Position numbers and translations under genes: made by a program. A stretch of DNA of 64,000 nucleotides from Micromonospora aurantiaca ATCC 27029 (lineage in GTDB: Bacteria > Actinomycetota > Actinomycetes > Mycobacteriales > Micromonosporaceae), in assembly GCF_000145235.1 (NCBI RefSeq), contig NC_014391.1, positions 6,591,501 to 6,655,500 of the forward strand, in the 5' to 3' direction. This document shows, in pieces, positions 53,111 through 60,610 of the stretch. Numbering within the stretch: the first letter of the stretch is position 1; every line of letters begins with the position of its first letter. Under the pieces are notes generated by a model. The model made no database searches, was not told the DNA's origin, and was given only the letters and a program-made list of their open reading frames with translations.

Positions 53111-53628
53111 AGCTACGACAATTCGGCTTTATTGCCGCGATGCTTGCTGCCGCGTCCGCAGCCGGCAGCGGCGTTCATCCACAGTGGCCCACCCGCCCGG
53201 TCGGCGCCGCCCAGGTGGTCAGCCTGGAAGGCCTGCGCAACGCGGAGTTCGGCGACACCGAGGCGGCCCTGACCCGGCGCGGCGTGCTGCGCGCCGACGA
53301 GGAGGCATGCGGACCCGCGCTTGTGGGGCACGGCTCGGTCAGCCCGATCTTCGTCGACGACCGGCTCGTCCTGCTGTGGCTCGACGACCCGATGAGCACG
53401 CCCGAGGGCATCAGCGCCGGCACGCCGGTCGGCGAGGTCCGCGCCGCGTATCCCGGCGCCGTCGACCTGCCGGCACCGCCCGGCAGTCACCGCTTCGCCG
53501 GGCTGCTCGCCCGCGAGGGCGACCGCGCGTACCTGTTCCTGCACGACGGCGTCACCGTCCGCGAGATCATCGCCGGGTACGCGGACTGGGCCCGTCGCCT
53601 CTTCGACGAGGGCTACGGCCCCTGCTGA
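53107..53628 (+). CDS. Secreted hypothetical protein
   Basis: 173 residues. A short signal-like N-terminus (KLRQFGFIAAMLAAASAAG) is followed by a domain with SLEGLRNAEFGDTEAALTRRG, the pattern of small extracellular proteins with repeated helix-strand units. Two cysteines, about residue 68 and the last residue 173, may pair. Coupled to the preceding gene. Function unknown. Confidence 0.7.
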   Translation: MKLRQFGFIAAMLAAASAAGSGVHPQWPTRPVGAAQVVSLEGLRNAEFGDTEAALTRRGVLRADEEACGPALVGHGSVSPIFVDDRLVLLWLDDPMSTPEGISAGTPVGEVRAAYPGAVDLPAPPGSHRFAGLLAREGDRAYLFLHDGVTVREIIAGYADWARRLFDEGYGPC

Positions 53629-53887
53629 CGCTCGGCAGCGACCGCCGGGCACAGCCCTCCACCCGGCCGCTTCCGGCGCCTCGGCTCAACGACCCACGCT
53701 CGACCAATGGGACGATTTATCAGGTCTGCCGCTTATCGAATAGCGAAGCCCTGAGCTCTGACGCCGGTACGGCCTGATTGGATGATTCTCTGCGCTTCAT
53801 TTTCATGTGATAATGGCCGCATTGGTGCCCATGACGGGGCCATCTCGATGTCCGCCTACGTGTCGCGCACCGTGATCTGGGGAGGCC
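53629..53887. other. Intergenic region where GC content drops
   Basis: 259 bp without a supported gene; AT-rich patches at 53690-53830. It forms the left border of the lower-GC cassette and holds its likely promoter at 53806-53814. Confidence 0.5.
53806..53814 (+). promoter_or_regulatory. Extended -10 promoter of the three-gene cassette
   Basis: TGTGATAAT: a TGn extension followed by GATAAT. It gives a start near 53821 and a leader of about 67 nt before ATG 53888. Confidence 0.55.
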
Positions 53888-54265
53888 ATGGACCAGCCCG
53901 TCGTTCCAGCCCTCATTCCCGCAGTCATGGCACTCGTAGGGCTGATCGCGGGTCTTGTCGCGCCGATGATTGCGGGGTCGGGAGAGAGTCGACGGCGAAG
54001 GAGGGAGGACCAGCGTGCGAGATGTGACGAGATACTGGGACTGTTCGAGGACATCAGCGTCTATCGCGCCTTGACCGAATCGGAATCGGCGGTACGTCGT
54101 CGGTTGGTGCTGTCGGCCGCGCGATTGAAGGACCAGGCAGCCCGCGAGGCATGCCTCAGCCTCGCCAATGCGGTGGCGAGATCAGACGCCGACGAGGAAG
54201 ACATCCTGCGGCAATGGACGGTCATGATCCGAGAGGTCTCCCGCGTCTATCGTTCACATCTTTGA
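53888..54265 (+). CDS. Small membrane-anchored protein of the cassette
   Basis: 125 residues. One membrane segment (about 8-30), immediately followed by RRRRR (positive-inside, so the rest is cytosolic) and about 85 residues of charged helix (DEILGLFEDISVYRALTESESAVRRRL). It may be a membrane tether or effector for the next proteins. GGAGG stands only 2 nt before the ATG, unusually close, so the start could be slightly different. The next gene begins 10 bp downstream. No family recognised. Confidence 0.7.
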   Translation: MDQPVVPALIPAVMALVGLIAGLVAPMIAGSGESRRRRREDQRARCDEILGLFEDISVYRALTESESAVRRRLVLSAARLKDQAAREACLSLANAVARSDADEEDILRQWTVMIREVSRVYRSHL

Positions 54266-54275
54266 GGACAGCGAC

Positions 54276-55658
54276 ATGGCAAATCATGGGGGCAGGGGCA
54301 ACGAGGATCTTCGGCTCACCGAGGAATTGATGGGGAAAACCGGCCCCGCCACGTCCAAGTCGTCGAACGCTTTGCGACGGAGCCAGTATCTGGTGGGGCC
54401 GCCGGAGGCGAACCGGCGCTCCGAGCTGGAACGTACGTTACGCGAGGCCTCGAAGATCTCGATATGCGGAATCGCCAGCCGGAGCGTAGTACTGGCGATG
54501 TCAACAGTTGCCGCGGAGGTACGCAAGAGCGAAAAGGACTTCCCGTGGGACAGCCTGCATTACGTCACACCGACGCCGTCAATGATTCTCACCGGGCGCA
54601 GCGGAGTCGGGCTCGGGCCGGTCGTACGGGACTGGCAGGCGGCCGTGGACACGATCCGAAACTGCGCTCGTCAGCAGGCGCGGGCGGTCCCCGCCGCCGC
54701 TGCCAGGCGGAGCAAAGCATTGCAGTTGCTGGGGATGCGTCACTATTTCTTGGAAATGCTGATGCACGTCACCGTCCGCAGTACAGGCCGTAAAGAGTTC
54801 TGGTTGACAATAGGGGCCGGCCATCAGAGCAACGACCTTCCCCTTCTGGTGGTCGAGGAGACGGACGACAACTATCCCATTCTAGATGACATGCACAGCC
54901 GATTGATCGAAGGCTGCGAAGAGCTGGCGATCCGGCAGGTGCGCTGTGACCTGATCGAAGCGAGCGATGTGAACGGCCCCCCACCGCCGGGAGGCTGGCA
55001 CGACGAGAAGACGCCTTACCTCGTCGTACACGGCCTCGAGCCGTACGGGACCGGCGGGCAGGCCCGTCCCGCCTGCATGCCAGTGGCGGCCGTGATGATC
55101 CGCGCGAACACCAACCGCGGCCCGGTCGTCATGCTCAGGCAGCGCAACGAGTTCTCGGACACCGACTCCTTCGGAAAATACTCGCTCATCACCAGCAGGC
55201 TCCTTGAGGAGGACCTGGCTACCGCACTGGGAGTTCCGGTATTCGCCGACCGGCACGTGGATGCCGCCACCGACGCGATGTGGCAGGCAACCAGAACCGA
55301 TGGCCCGCTCGGGGTCCCGGTGAAGGCGTTCATACGCGCAGCGCAGCGGGAGTTGTTCATCTGCTGCGGCCTCGATGCCCCGGAGAGCCGATTCCAGTTC
55401 CACGGATACCAGGTCGTTTCCACGGCGGACGGCTCACAACTCGGCTTCGCCGTGTTCGAGTTGGTGCTCAACCGGCATGAGCCTTTCGACGAACTCGTCG
55501 CAGCCGAGGACTGGGACCGGGAGGAGAACCTCCTCGTGGTCAGCCAGTCCGACCTGTACACCGAGGCGTATACTGATCGTTTGAATCGTCTGTTGACGCA
55601 GCGCGAGGGATGGTTCCGCACCACCATTCTGGCTCGCCCAATTGCCGCCAGTCACTGA
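54276..55658 (+). CDS. Cassette protein with N-terminal unknown domain and degenerate Nudix-like C-terminus
   Basis: 460 residues; ATG 54276 has GAGGACAG upstream. Residues 48-255 form an unrecognised alpha/beta domain starting ELERTLREASKISICGI, reminiscent of inactive phospholipase-D-like sensor domains of actinobacterial regulators (weak inference). Residues 266-455 look like a Nudix fold: strand PVAAVMIRANTNRGPVVMLRQR, then helix 350-366 reading K-AFIRAAQ-RELFICCGL. In a working Nudix box this would be E-x7-REuxEExGu; here the first Glu is Lys350 and the paired Glu are Ile362 and Cys363, so hydrolysis is unlikely and a ligand-sensing role is more plausible. Codon use is less GC-biased than in neighbours, suggesting transfer. 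Confidence 0.72.
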   Translation: MANHGGRGNEDLRLTEELMGKTGPATSKSSNALRRSQYLVGPPEANRRSELERTLREASKISICGIASRSVVLAMSTVAAEVRKSEKDFPWDSLHYVTPTPSMILTGRSGVGLGPVVRDWQAAVDTIRNCARQQARAVPAAAARRSKALQLLGMRHYFLEMLMHVTVRSTGRKEFWLTIGAGHQSNDLPLLVVEETDDNYPILDDMHSRLIEGCEELAIRQVRCDLIEASDVNGPPPPGGWHDEKTPYLVVHGLEPYGTGGQARPACMPVAAVMIRANTNRGPVVMLRQRNEFSDTDSFGKYSLITSRLLEEDLATALGVPVFADRHVDAATDAMWQATRTDGPLGVPVKAFIRAAQRELFICCGLDAPESRFQFHGYQVVSTADGSQLGFAVFELVLNRHEPFDELVAAEDWDREENLLVVSQSDLYTEAYTDRLNRLLTQREGWFRTTILARPIAASH

Positions 55659-55722
55659 CCACGCCGACCTATCCGAAAATACAAGCCAACGAAACAGATC
55701 GATATTCTTCGAGCGAGGACCG

Positions 55723-56430
55723 ATGTGGCTTCGAGATGAGGCGTCGACGATTCGACGCCGGGCACCGAATGATCTTCCCCAAGCAGTGATCGGTCTCGTC
55801 ATGGTGCCCGCCGACGACCCGGAGCTGGTACTGGTCGGCATTCGGAGCAGTGAGGGGAACGTCCGCCATCCAGGAGTCGTGAGCATCCCCACCATGCGCG
55901 TGCCGGCAGAGTGGGCGATCCAGGAGACCGGAGTCATCAGGAGCGGCGAGACGAGGCAACTCGAAGGAGCGGAGGGCACCTTCGGCAGGACGCGGTCGAC
56001 GTCGACAGCAGCCGGCTACGCCGTCGAAGCCCTCCTCTCGAAGAAAGTCCTCGACGGCTCCCTCCTCGACACCGGCTACACATCCGGGCGATGCGCCTTC
56101 CGGCTGGCGATGCGAAGCGACGTCGACGACCCGACCGGCCAGGACGGGAGCATCGAAGACACTCTGATGCTCACCGTCCTGGCAATCTGCGACTTCGGTG
56201 CCGATGCGCTGCGCGGCCGCAGTCACAGTTATTCCCAGCTCGAGTTCGTCAGGTCGTCGGATCTGGTGAAGGCCTGGCGACAACGGGACGGCCAACTGCT
56301 GTTCCCGGCGGCCAACCCGCTCGAGGTGTGCATTCGCGGACTCTGCGTCGAGTCAGCGGTACGGCTGCTCGACTCGCCTGCGGTGATACGCGCCATGAGC
56401 GCGACAGGCTTCGGGCCCGGCGTGCGGTGA
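55723..56430 (+). CDS. Second divergent Nudix-like protein of the cassette
   Basis: 235 residues from ATG 55723 (GCGAGGACC upstream); the frame is open back to 55642 but overlaps the previous gene. Residues 20-60 look like the first strands of a Nudix fold (AVIGLVMVPADDPELVLVGIR ... HPGVVSIPTMRV). The following helix (about 96-110, GYAVEALLSKKV) stands where the Nudix box would be but lacks the Arg and paired Glu. The C-terminus (FVRSSDLVKAWR) resembles the end of Nudix proteins. It appears to be a second non-catalytic relative. Third gene of the cassette, 64 bp after the second. Confidence 0.62.
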   Translation: MWLRDEASTIRRRAPNDLPQAVIGLVMVPADDPELVLVGIRSSEGNVRHPGVVSIPTMRVPAEWAIQETGVIRSGETRQLEGAEGTFGRTRSTSTAAGYAVEALLSKKVLDGSLLDTGYTSGRCAFRLAMRSDVDDPTGQDGSIEDTLMLTVLAICDFGADALRGRSHSYSQLEFVRSSDLVKAWRQRDGQLLFPAANPLEVCIRGLCVESAVRLLDSPAVIRAMSATGFGPGVR

Positions 56431-56475
56431 CAGGCGCGGCGACGCTGGCCGCACCGACGGCTCCTTCGTGACGGG

Positions 56476-56527
56476 ATGCGAGAACGCCCGGTGCGATCCT
56501 CGCGGATCGACCCGGGCGTTCTCGCAT
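56476..56527. terminator. Terminator between cassette and tRNA-Ser
   Basis: Perfect 15-bp arms 56476-56490 and 56513-56527 (ATGCGAGAACGCCCG...), with a smaller hairpin in the loop and TTTC after it on the plus strand. It can end both the cassette and the convergent tRNA transcript. Confidence 0.82.
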
Positions 56528-56535
56528 TTCACGAG

Positions 56536-56622
56536 CGGTGGCGGCGGGATTTGAACCCGCGGAGGGCGTAAACCCTCACACGCTTTCGAGGCGTGCTCCT
56601 TAGGCCACTCGGACACGCCACC
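56536..56622 (-). tRNA. tRNA-Ser (anticodon CGA)
   Basis: Minus strand: acceptor GGTGGCG/CGCCACC, anticodon stem CACGC/GCGTG with loop CTCGAAA, long variable arm, T-loop GGTTCAAATCC; no encoded CCA. Its 3' end faces the lower-GC cassette. TACCCT at 56635-56630 is a likely -10. Confidence 0.95.
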
Positions 56623-56697
56623 GCCGACGAGGGTACAGGACCGCCGGCTTGGACGCCGAACCGGTATCCCTCGGCCCGGCCTGGCAGGATCTTTGCC

Positions 56698-57405
56698 ATG
56701 AGTACGCACATCGGCGCTGAGCCGGGAGAGATCGCCGAGCGGGTCCTGATGCCGGGCGACCCGCTGCGGGCCAAGTGGATCGCGGAGACCTACCTGGAGG
56801 GGGCCCGCTGCTACACGACGGTGCGCGGCATGCTGGGCTTCACCGGCCGGTGGAACGGTGTCGACGTGTCCGTCCAGGGCTCCGGCATGGGCATGCCGTC
56901 CGCCTCGATCTACGCCCACGAGCTGGTCAACGAGTACGGCGTGAAGTCGCTGATCCGGGTCGGCTCCTGCGGTGCCCTGACCGAGGATCTGCAACTGCGG
57001 GACGTGGTGGCGGCGATCGGCTCGTCCACCGACTCGAACATGAACCGGATGCGCTTCGACGGGCTGATCGACTACGCCCCGGTGGCCGACTTCGGGCTGC
57101 TGCGCACCTCGGTCGAGGTGGCCGAGCGGCGCGGCATCAGCATGCGGGTGGGGCCGATCCTGGCGGCGGACGCCTTCTACACGGACCGGCCCGACCTGTA
57201 CGACAGGCTGGCCGACTACGGCGTGCTGGCGGTGGAGATGGAGTCGGCGGCGCTCTACACGATCGCGGCGCGCTTCAAGGCCCGCGCGTTGACCATCCTG
57301 ACCGTCAGCGACCACATCAAGACCGGCGAGAAGACCACGTCGCAGGAGCGTGAGCAGACGTTCGGCCAGATGGTCGAGATCGCGCTGGACACCATCATCG
57401 CCTGA
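56698..57405 (+). CDS. deoD: Purine-nucleoside phosphorylase, DeoD type
   Basis: 235 residues, close to E. coli DeoD (239). Family stretches MPGDPLRAKWIAE (phosphate-binding region), GMLGFTGRWNG, QGSGMGMPSASIYAHEL, VGSCGAL and AVEMESAALY (ribose/base contacts), SDHIKTGE. It phosphorolyses purine nucleosides in salvage. ATG 56698 lies 7 nt past CAGGAT, so it may be leaderless; the longer frame runs into the tRNA gene and is not used. Confidence 0.96.
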   Translation: MSTHIGAEPGEIAERVLMPGDPLRAKWIAETYLEGARCYTTVRGMLGFTGRWNGVDVSVQGSGMGMPSASIYAHELVNEYGVKSLIRVGSCGALTEDLQLRDVVAAIGSSTDSNMNRMRFDGLIDYAPVADFGLLRTSVEVAERRGISMRVGPILAADAFYTDRPDLYDRLADYGVLAVEMESAALYTIAARFKARALTILTVSDHIKTGEKTTSQEREQTFGQMVEIALDTIIA

Positions 57406-57420
57406 CCTGAACGATCCTGG

Positions 57421-57452
57421 ACCGCCTCGTCGCCGCAAGGCGGCGGGGCGGT
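57421..57452 (+). terminator. deoD terminator-like hairpin
   Basis: ACCGCCTCGTCGCC-GCAA-GGCGGCGGGGCGGT, stem with a few mismatches, followed by TCGCGTT. Confidence 0.6.
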
Positions 57453-57480
57453 TCGCGTTACCCGGGTCACAAAAATAAAT

Positions 57481-57492
57481 ACGACCGGTCGT
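57481..57492. promoter_or_regulatory. Operator of the TetR regulator
   Basis: Perfect 12-bp palindrome ACGACCGGTCGT next to an A/T tract, covering the -35 position of the promoter whose -10 is TAGGCT at 57505-57510. Confidence 0.7.
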
Positions 57493-57504
57493 GCTTGTTT
57501 CCCC

Positions 57505-57510
57505 TAGGCT
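57505..57510 (+). promoter_or_regulatory. -10 box TAGGCT for leaderless TetR gene
   Basis: TAGGCT, 6 nt, ATG 57517. Confidence 0.6.
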
Positions 57511-57516
57511 GATCGC

Positions 57517-58155
57517 ATGACCTCCGACGGCCGCGTCGCCCGCGGCGACCGCACCCGCACCGCGGTGCTGGACACCGCAGTGGCGCTGGCGACCGAGGTC
57601 GGCCTGCACGGCCTGTCCCTGGCCCAGCTCGCCGACCGGCTGGAGGTGAGCAAGTCCGGCCTCTTCGCGCACTGGCGCTCCAAGGAGGCACTGCAACTCG
57701 CCACAGTCGACCGGGCCGTGGCGCAGTGGCAGGAACGGATCGTCGCCCCCGCTCTGAGCGCGCCACGAGGCGTACGCCGGCTGCGCGCGCTGCACGAGGC
57801 CCGGATCGACTTCTACGCCGCCCGGGTGCTGCCCGGCGGCTGCTTCTTCGCCAACACCGAGTTCGAGTACAACGCCCGCCCCGGCCCGGTCCGGGACCGG
57901 CTCGCCGAGGCGTTCGCCAGGTGGACCGCACTGCTGGAGCGCCTCGTGCAGGAGGCGGTCGACCTCGGCGAACTCCCCGCCGACCTGGACGTGCCGCTGC
58001 TCGCGTACGAGATCGACGCGCTGGGGATCAGCGCGGTGATGCGGTCCCGGCTGCTCGACCCGGACGCCACCTACCGGCACGCCCGCCAGGGCCTGCTGAC
58101 CCGGCTGCGGGCGCTCTGCCCGGATCCGACCCTGCTACCGGAAGGCCAGTCATGA
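57517..58155 (+). CDS. TetR-family transcriptional regulator
   Basis: 212 residues. The N-terminal HTH (TRTAVLDTAVALATEVGLHGLSLAQLADRLEVSKSGLFAHWRSKEAL) is typical. The C-terminal ligand/dimer domain contains GGCFFANTEFEYNARPGPVRD, as in TetR_C_16-like regulators. It probably represses itself and the coupled thioesterase by binding the palindrome at 57481. The stop overlaps the thioesterase start (ATGA). A fatty-acyl or aromatic acyl-CoA inducer is a guess from the partner. Confidence 0.92.
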   Translation: MTSDGRVARGDRTRTAVLDTAVALATEVGLHGLSLAQLADRLEVSKSGLFAHWRSKEALQLATVDRAVAQWQERIVAPALSAPRGVRRLRALHEARIDFYAARVLPGGCFFANTEFEYNARPGPVRDRLAEAFARWTALLERLVQEAVDLGELPADLDVPLLAYEIDALGISAVMRSRLLDPDATYRHARQGLLTRLRALCPDPTLLPEGQS

Positions 58156-58619
58156 GCCACGCCACCGCTGACCGGCAGGTCGCCGAGTTCGGGCACGTCG
58201 AGCACGTGCCGGTGCACTTCGACGACCTCGACGCCATGGGCATCCTGCACAACGCCCGCTACGCCGTGCTGCTGGAACGCGCCCTGACGCCCTACTGGGC
58301 CGAGCGCGGCGTCGCCTTCCGGGGCGACGTGCACGCCACCCCCGACGTGTTCCACGCGGTCCGTGAGTTCACCATCACCTACCAGGCGCCGGTCGTCGGC
58401 GTCGGCACGGTGGCTGTGCACTTCTGGCTCGAACACTTCGGCACCAGCAGCGCCCGCTACGCCTTCGAGTTCCGCTCGGTGGACGGCGCGACCGTGCACG
58501 CCACCGGCACCCGGTCGATCGTCCGGCTGGACCCGGCCACGCTGCGCCCGACCGCCTGGACCGAGGTCGGCCGAGCGGTCGCCGCGACGCTGCTGCGCCC
58601 CGCCCCGGCCGACGCCTGA
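58152..58619 (+). CDS. Acyl-CoA thioesterase (4HBT hot-dog family)
   Basis: 155 residues. HFDDLDAMGILHNARYAVLLE carries the catalytic Asp of the 4-hydroxybenzoyl-CoA thioesterase type (DxxGxxxxxxY pattern), and FTITYQAPVVGVGTVAVHFW follows. It hydrolyses an acyl-CoA thioester in the cytosol; substrate unknown. Translationally coupled to its TetR regulator. Confidence 0.9.
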   Translation: MSHATADRQVAEFGHVEHVPVHFDDLDAMGILHNARYAVLLERALTPYWAERGVAFRGDVHATPDVFHAVREFTITYQAPVVGVGTVAVHFWLEHFGTSSARYAFEFRSVDGATVHATGTRSIVRLDPATLRPTAWTEVGRAVAATLLRPAPADA

Positions 58620-58629
58620 GACCTGGCGG

Positions 58630-59262
58630 TCAGCGGAAGAAGGCGCGCAGCAACGTCGCGCTCTCGCGTTCCAGCACGCCGCCGTACACCTCGGGGCGGT
58701 GCGTGACGCGGCGGTCGCGCAGCACGTCCCAGAGCGACCCGACCGCGCCGGTCTTCGGTTCCCAGGCGCCGAACACGACCGTCGAGACGCGCGCCAGCGC
58801 GATCGCCCCGGCGCACATGGTGCACGGTTCCAGCGTCACCACGAGCGTGCAGTCGTCCAGCCGCCAGCGGCCCAGCCGCTGCGCGGCCCGGCGCAACGCC
58901 AGCACCTCGGCGTGCGCGGTCGGGTCGCCGGTCAGCTCCCGCTCGTTGCGGCCGATCGCCAGTTCGGTGCCGTCGGGGCCGTAGAGCACCGCGCCGACCG
59001 GCACGTCGTCGGCGTCGCGGTCGGCGGCCGGCCCGTCCGGGCCGGTCACCGCGACCTCCAGGGCCCGGCGCATCCACAGCTCGTGCCGCTGCCGGCGGCC
59101 GATCGCGCCCGGGTCGGCGAGCGCCTCGTCGGCGCCCGGACCGACGCGCCCGGCCCGGCCGGGGGTGGGCTGCCCCGGGCGTACGGTCTCCAGCGCCGGA
59201 TCTGTCGCGTCGGCCGGTTCGGCGGCGCCGGGCGTCAGGGACTCCCCGGGCTCAGACCTCAC
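58630..59262 (-). CDS. tadA: tRNA-specific adenosine deaminase
   Basis: 210 residues from GTG 59262. Zinc-deaminase motifs HAEV and PCTMCAGAI (His/Cys ligands, catalytic Glu) with a TadA-like C-terminus, VLERESATLLRAFF. It converts A34 to inosine in tRNA-Arg(ACG). The first 60 residues are Pro/Gly/Ala-rich and not part of the deaminase fold, so the true start may be nearer to residue 60. It overlaps the preceding partner gene by 11 nt. Confidence 0.88.
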   Translation of the reverse strand: MRSEPGESLTPGAAEPADATDPALETVRPGQPTPGRAGRVGPGADEALADPGAIGRRQRHELWMRRALEVAVTGPDGPAADRDADDVPVGAVLYGPDGTELAIGRNERELTGDPTAHAEVLALRRAAQRLGRWRLDDCTLVVTLEPCTMCAGAIALARVSTVVFGAWEPKTGAVGSLWDVLRDRRVTHRPEVYGGVLERESATLLRAFFR

Positions 59263-59776
59263 GCAGCTCCTCGACCTCGTCCGCGCAGCCGAGCACCTGG
59301 CAGATCTCGGCTGTCACGTCGGCCGGCATGGAGCCCTCGTGCGCGCAGAGCGCCAGCAGCTTCTGCGCCGGGATGCCCAGGTCGGCGAGGAGGTCGGCGT
59401 CACCGACCGGGTCCGCCTCCGGGTCGACAGCGGGTTGCTCGGTGTCGTCGTCGCCGGCGGAGGCGCGCGGCTCGTCGACATCCTCCAGCCCGGTCACCGA
59501 GGTCTTCAGGTCACCGACGAGCAGCGCGCCGAGCCGGGACTCCTCCGCGTACGCCGAGTCCGAGCCGAAGACCCGCAGGTCCTCCCCCTCGTCCAGGCGC
59601 AGGATGACCAGGTACGTGTCGTCGGCCTCGACGAACAGCAGCGAGAGGTCGGCGTCCGGCTCGACGTCGCGCAGCCGGTCGGCGACCTCCTCGATGTCGG
59701 TGACGCCCCGCAGGCTCACCTCACCGGCGGTCCAGCCGCCGTCGACGCGCGCCACGGCAGCAGCGAAGTACGACAC
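59252..59776 (-). CDS. tRNA adenosine deaminase-associated protein
   Basis: 174 residues of the actinobacterial family that always precedes tadA: MSYFAAAVARVDGGW at the start, acidic centre (DVDEPRASAGDDDTEQP) and a C-terminal part GDADLLADLGIPAQKLLALCAHEGSMPADV. Function unknown; inferred to work with TadA from conserved linkage. Confidence 0.88.
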   Translation of the reverse strand: MSYFAAAVARVDGGWTAGEVSLRGVTDIEEVADRLRDVEPDADLSLLFVEADDTYLVILRLDEGEDLRVFGSDSAYAEESRLGALLVGDLKTSVTGLEDVDEPRASAGDDDTEQPAVDPEADPVGDADLLADLGIPAQKLLALCAHEGSMPADVTAEICQVLGCADEVEELREV

Positions 59777-59898
59777 GGTCCCCCCAAATCAGCCTCGGCA
59801 GCACGCCGACACGTCACGCGATGCACGTTAACCGGTCGGGTCGGCAGGCGAGCGGTCAACGCCCCGTATGGGCCGGCCGTTCCTGAAGAGAAAGCCGG

Positions 59899-60069
59899 TC
59901 AGCCGACGACGCGCCGGCGGGTGGCGATGAGTTGGCGCAGCCGCTCGGTGCGGGCCCGCTGCGGCCGCTGGCGCTGCTGTACCGCACGGGCACCGGCCAA
60001 CTCGGCGAGGAGTTGCAGGCGTCGGCGGCTCCGATCGGGGTCGAGCCGCGGCGGTGTGGTCCAGGCCAT
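59899..60069 (-). CDS. Small Arg-rich hypothetical protein
   Basis: 56 residues from ATG 60069. It is strongly basic and helical (SRRRLQLLAELAGARAVQQRQ...). Codon bias is consistent with a real gene, but there is no family and no clear ribosome site; it could be spurious. Confidence 0.4.
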   Translation of the reverse strand: MAWTTPPRLDPDRSRRRLQLLAELAGARAVQQRQRPQRARTERLRQLIATRRRVVG

Positions 60070-60141
60070 ACCGCGAGCGTGGACCGTCCTCAGGCGTACG
60101 TCAAGGTGGCCTTCGCTACGCAGTGAAACCGGCACCGAAGG

Positions 60142-60534
60142 TCACCAGAGCGGCCAGTCCCCGGTCTGCGCCCACCGCATCGCGACTATCGCTGCGGCGA
60201 TGCTCCAGCCACCCGCGGTGACGATCGCCACGCCCGTCGCCACCCCCCGGTCGCCGTGGCGGACCAGCACCGCGGCGGCCAGCCAGGCCAGGCCGCCGGC
60301 CAGCAGCGTCCACCAGGCGTAACCGGCGACGCCGCCGCCGACCAGCCCGAACAACAGCAACCAGGCGAACGCGACCAGCGCACCGACAGCGACGCCGGCA
60401 CCGGTGATCGGGTACGGCTCGCGGTAGCTGGGCCGCATCGACGTGCTCGACGGGAACAGCCCCGAGGGCGTACGTGGTGGCGGGAACGCCCCCGGACCGG
60501 TCCCCTCGGGTCCGCCGTGCCACCCGTGCGTCAC
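60142..60534 (-). CDS. Hypothetical membrane protein
   Basis: 130 residues from GTG 60534. The first 40 residues are Pro/Gly-rich and cytosolic; then three hydrophobic segments (about 46-67, 71-90, 97-117). It ends QTGDWPLW. No family recognised; divergent from the LytM gene. Confidence 0.68.
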   Translation of the reverse strand: MTHGWHGGPEGTGPGAFPPPRTPSGLFPSSTSMRPSYREPYPITGAGVAVGALVAFAWLLLFGLVGGGVAGYAWWTLLAGGLAWLAAAVLVRHGDRGVATGVAIVTAGGWSIAAAIVAMRWAQTGDWPLW

Positions 60535-60598
60535 CGCCGCCCCCTTTCCCGGACCGTCCGTCCCGCGTTCGGCTTTCGTCCCTACGGTAGTGGTCTGT

Positions 60599-60604
60599 CA
60601 GGAT
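60599..60604 (+). promoter_or_regulatory. -10 box CAGGAT for leaderless LytM gene
   Basis: CAGGAT, 6 nt, ATG 60611. Confidence 0.5.
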
Positions 60605-60610
60605 GACCGG

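Noticed and set aside
53629..56622. Integrative element with attachment repeats at tRNA-Ser(CGA)
   Set aside because: I found no copy of the tRNA 3' end at the left border and no integrase. Transfer is suggested only by composition.
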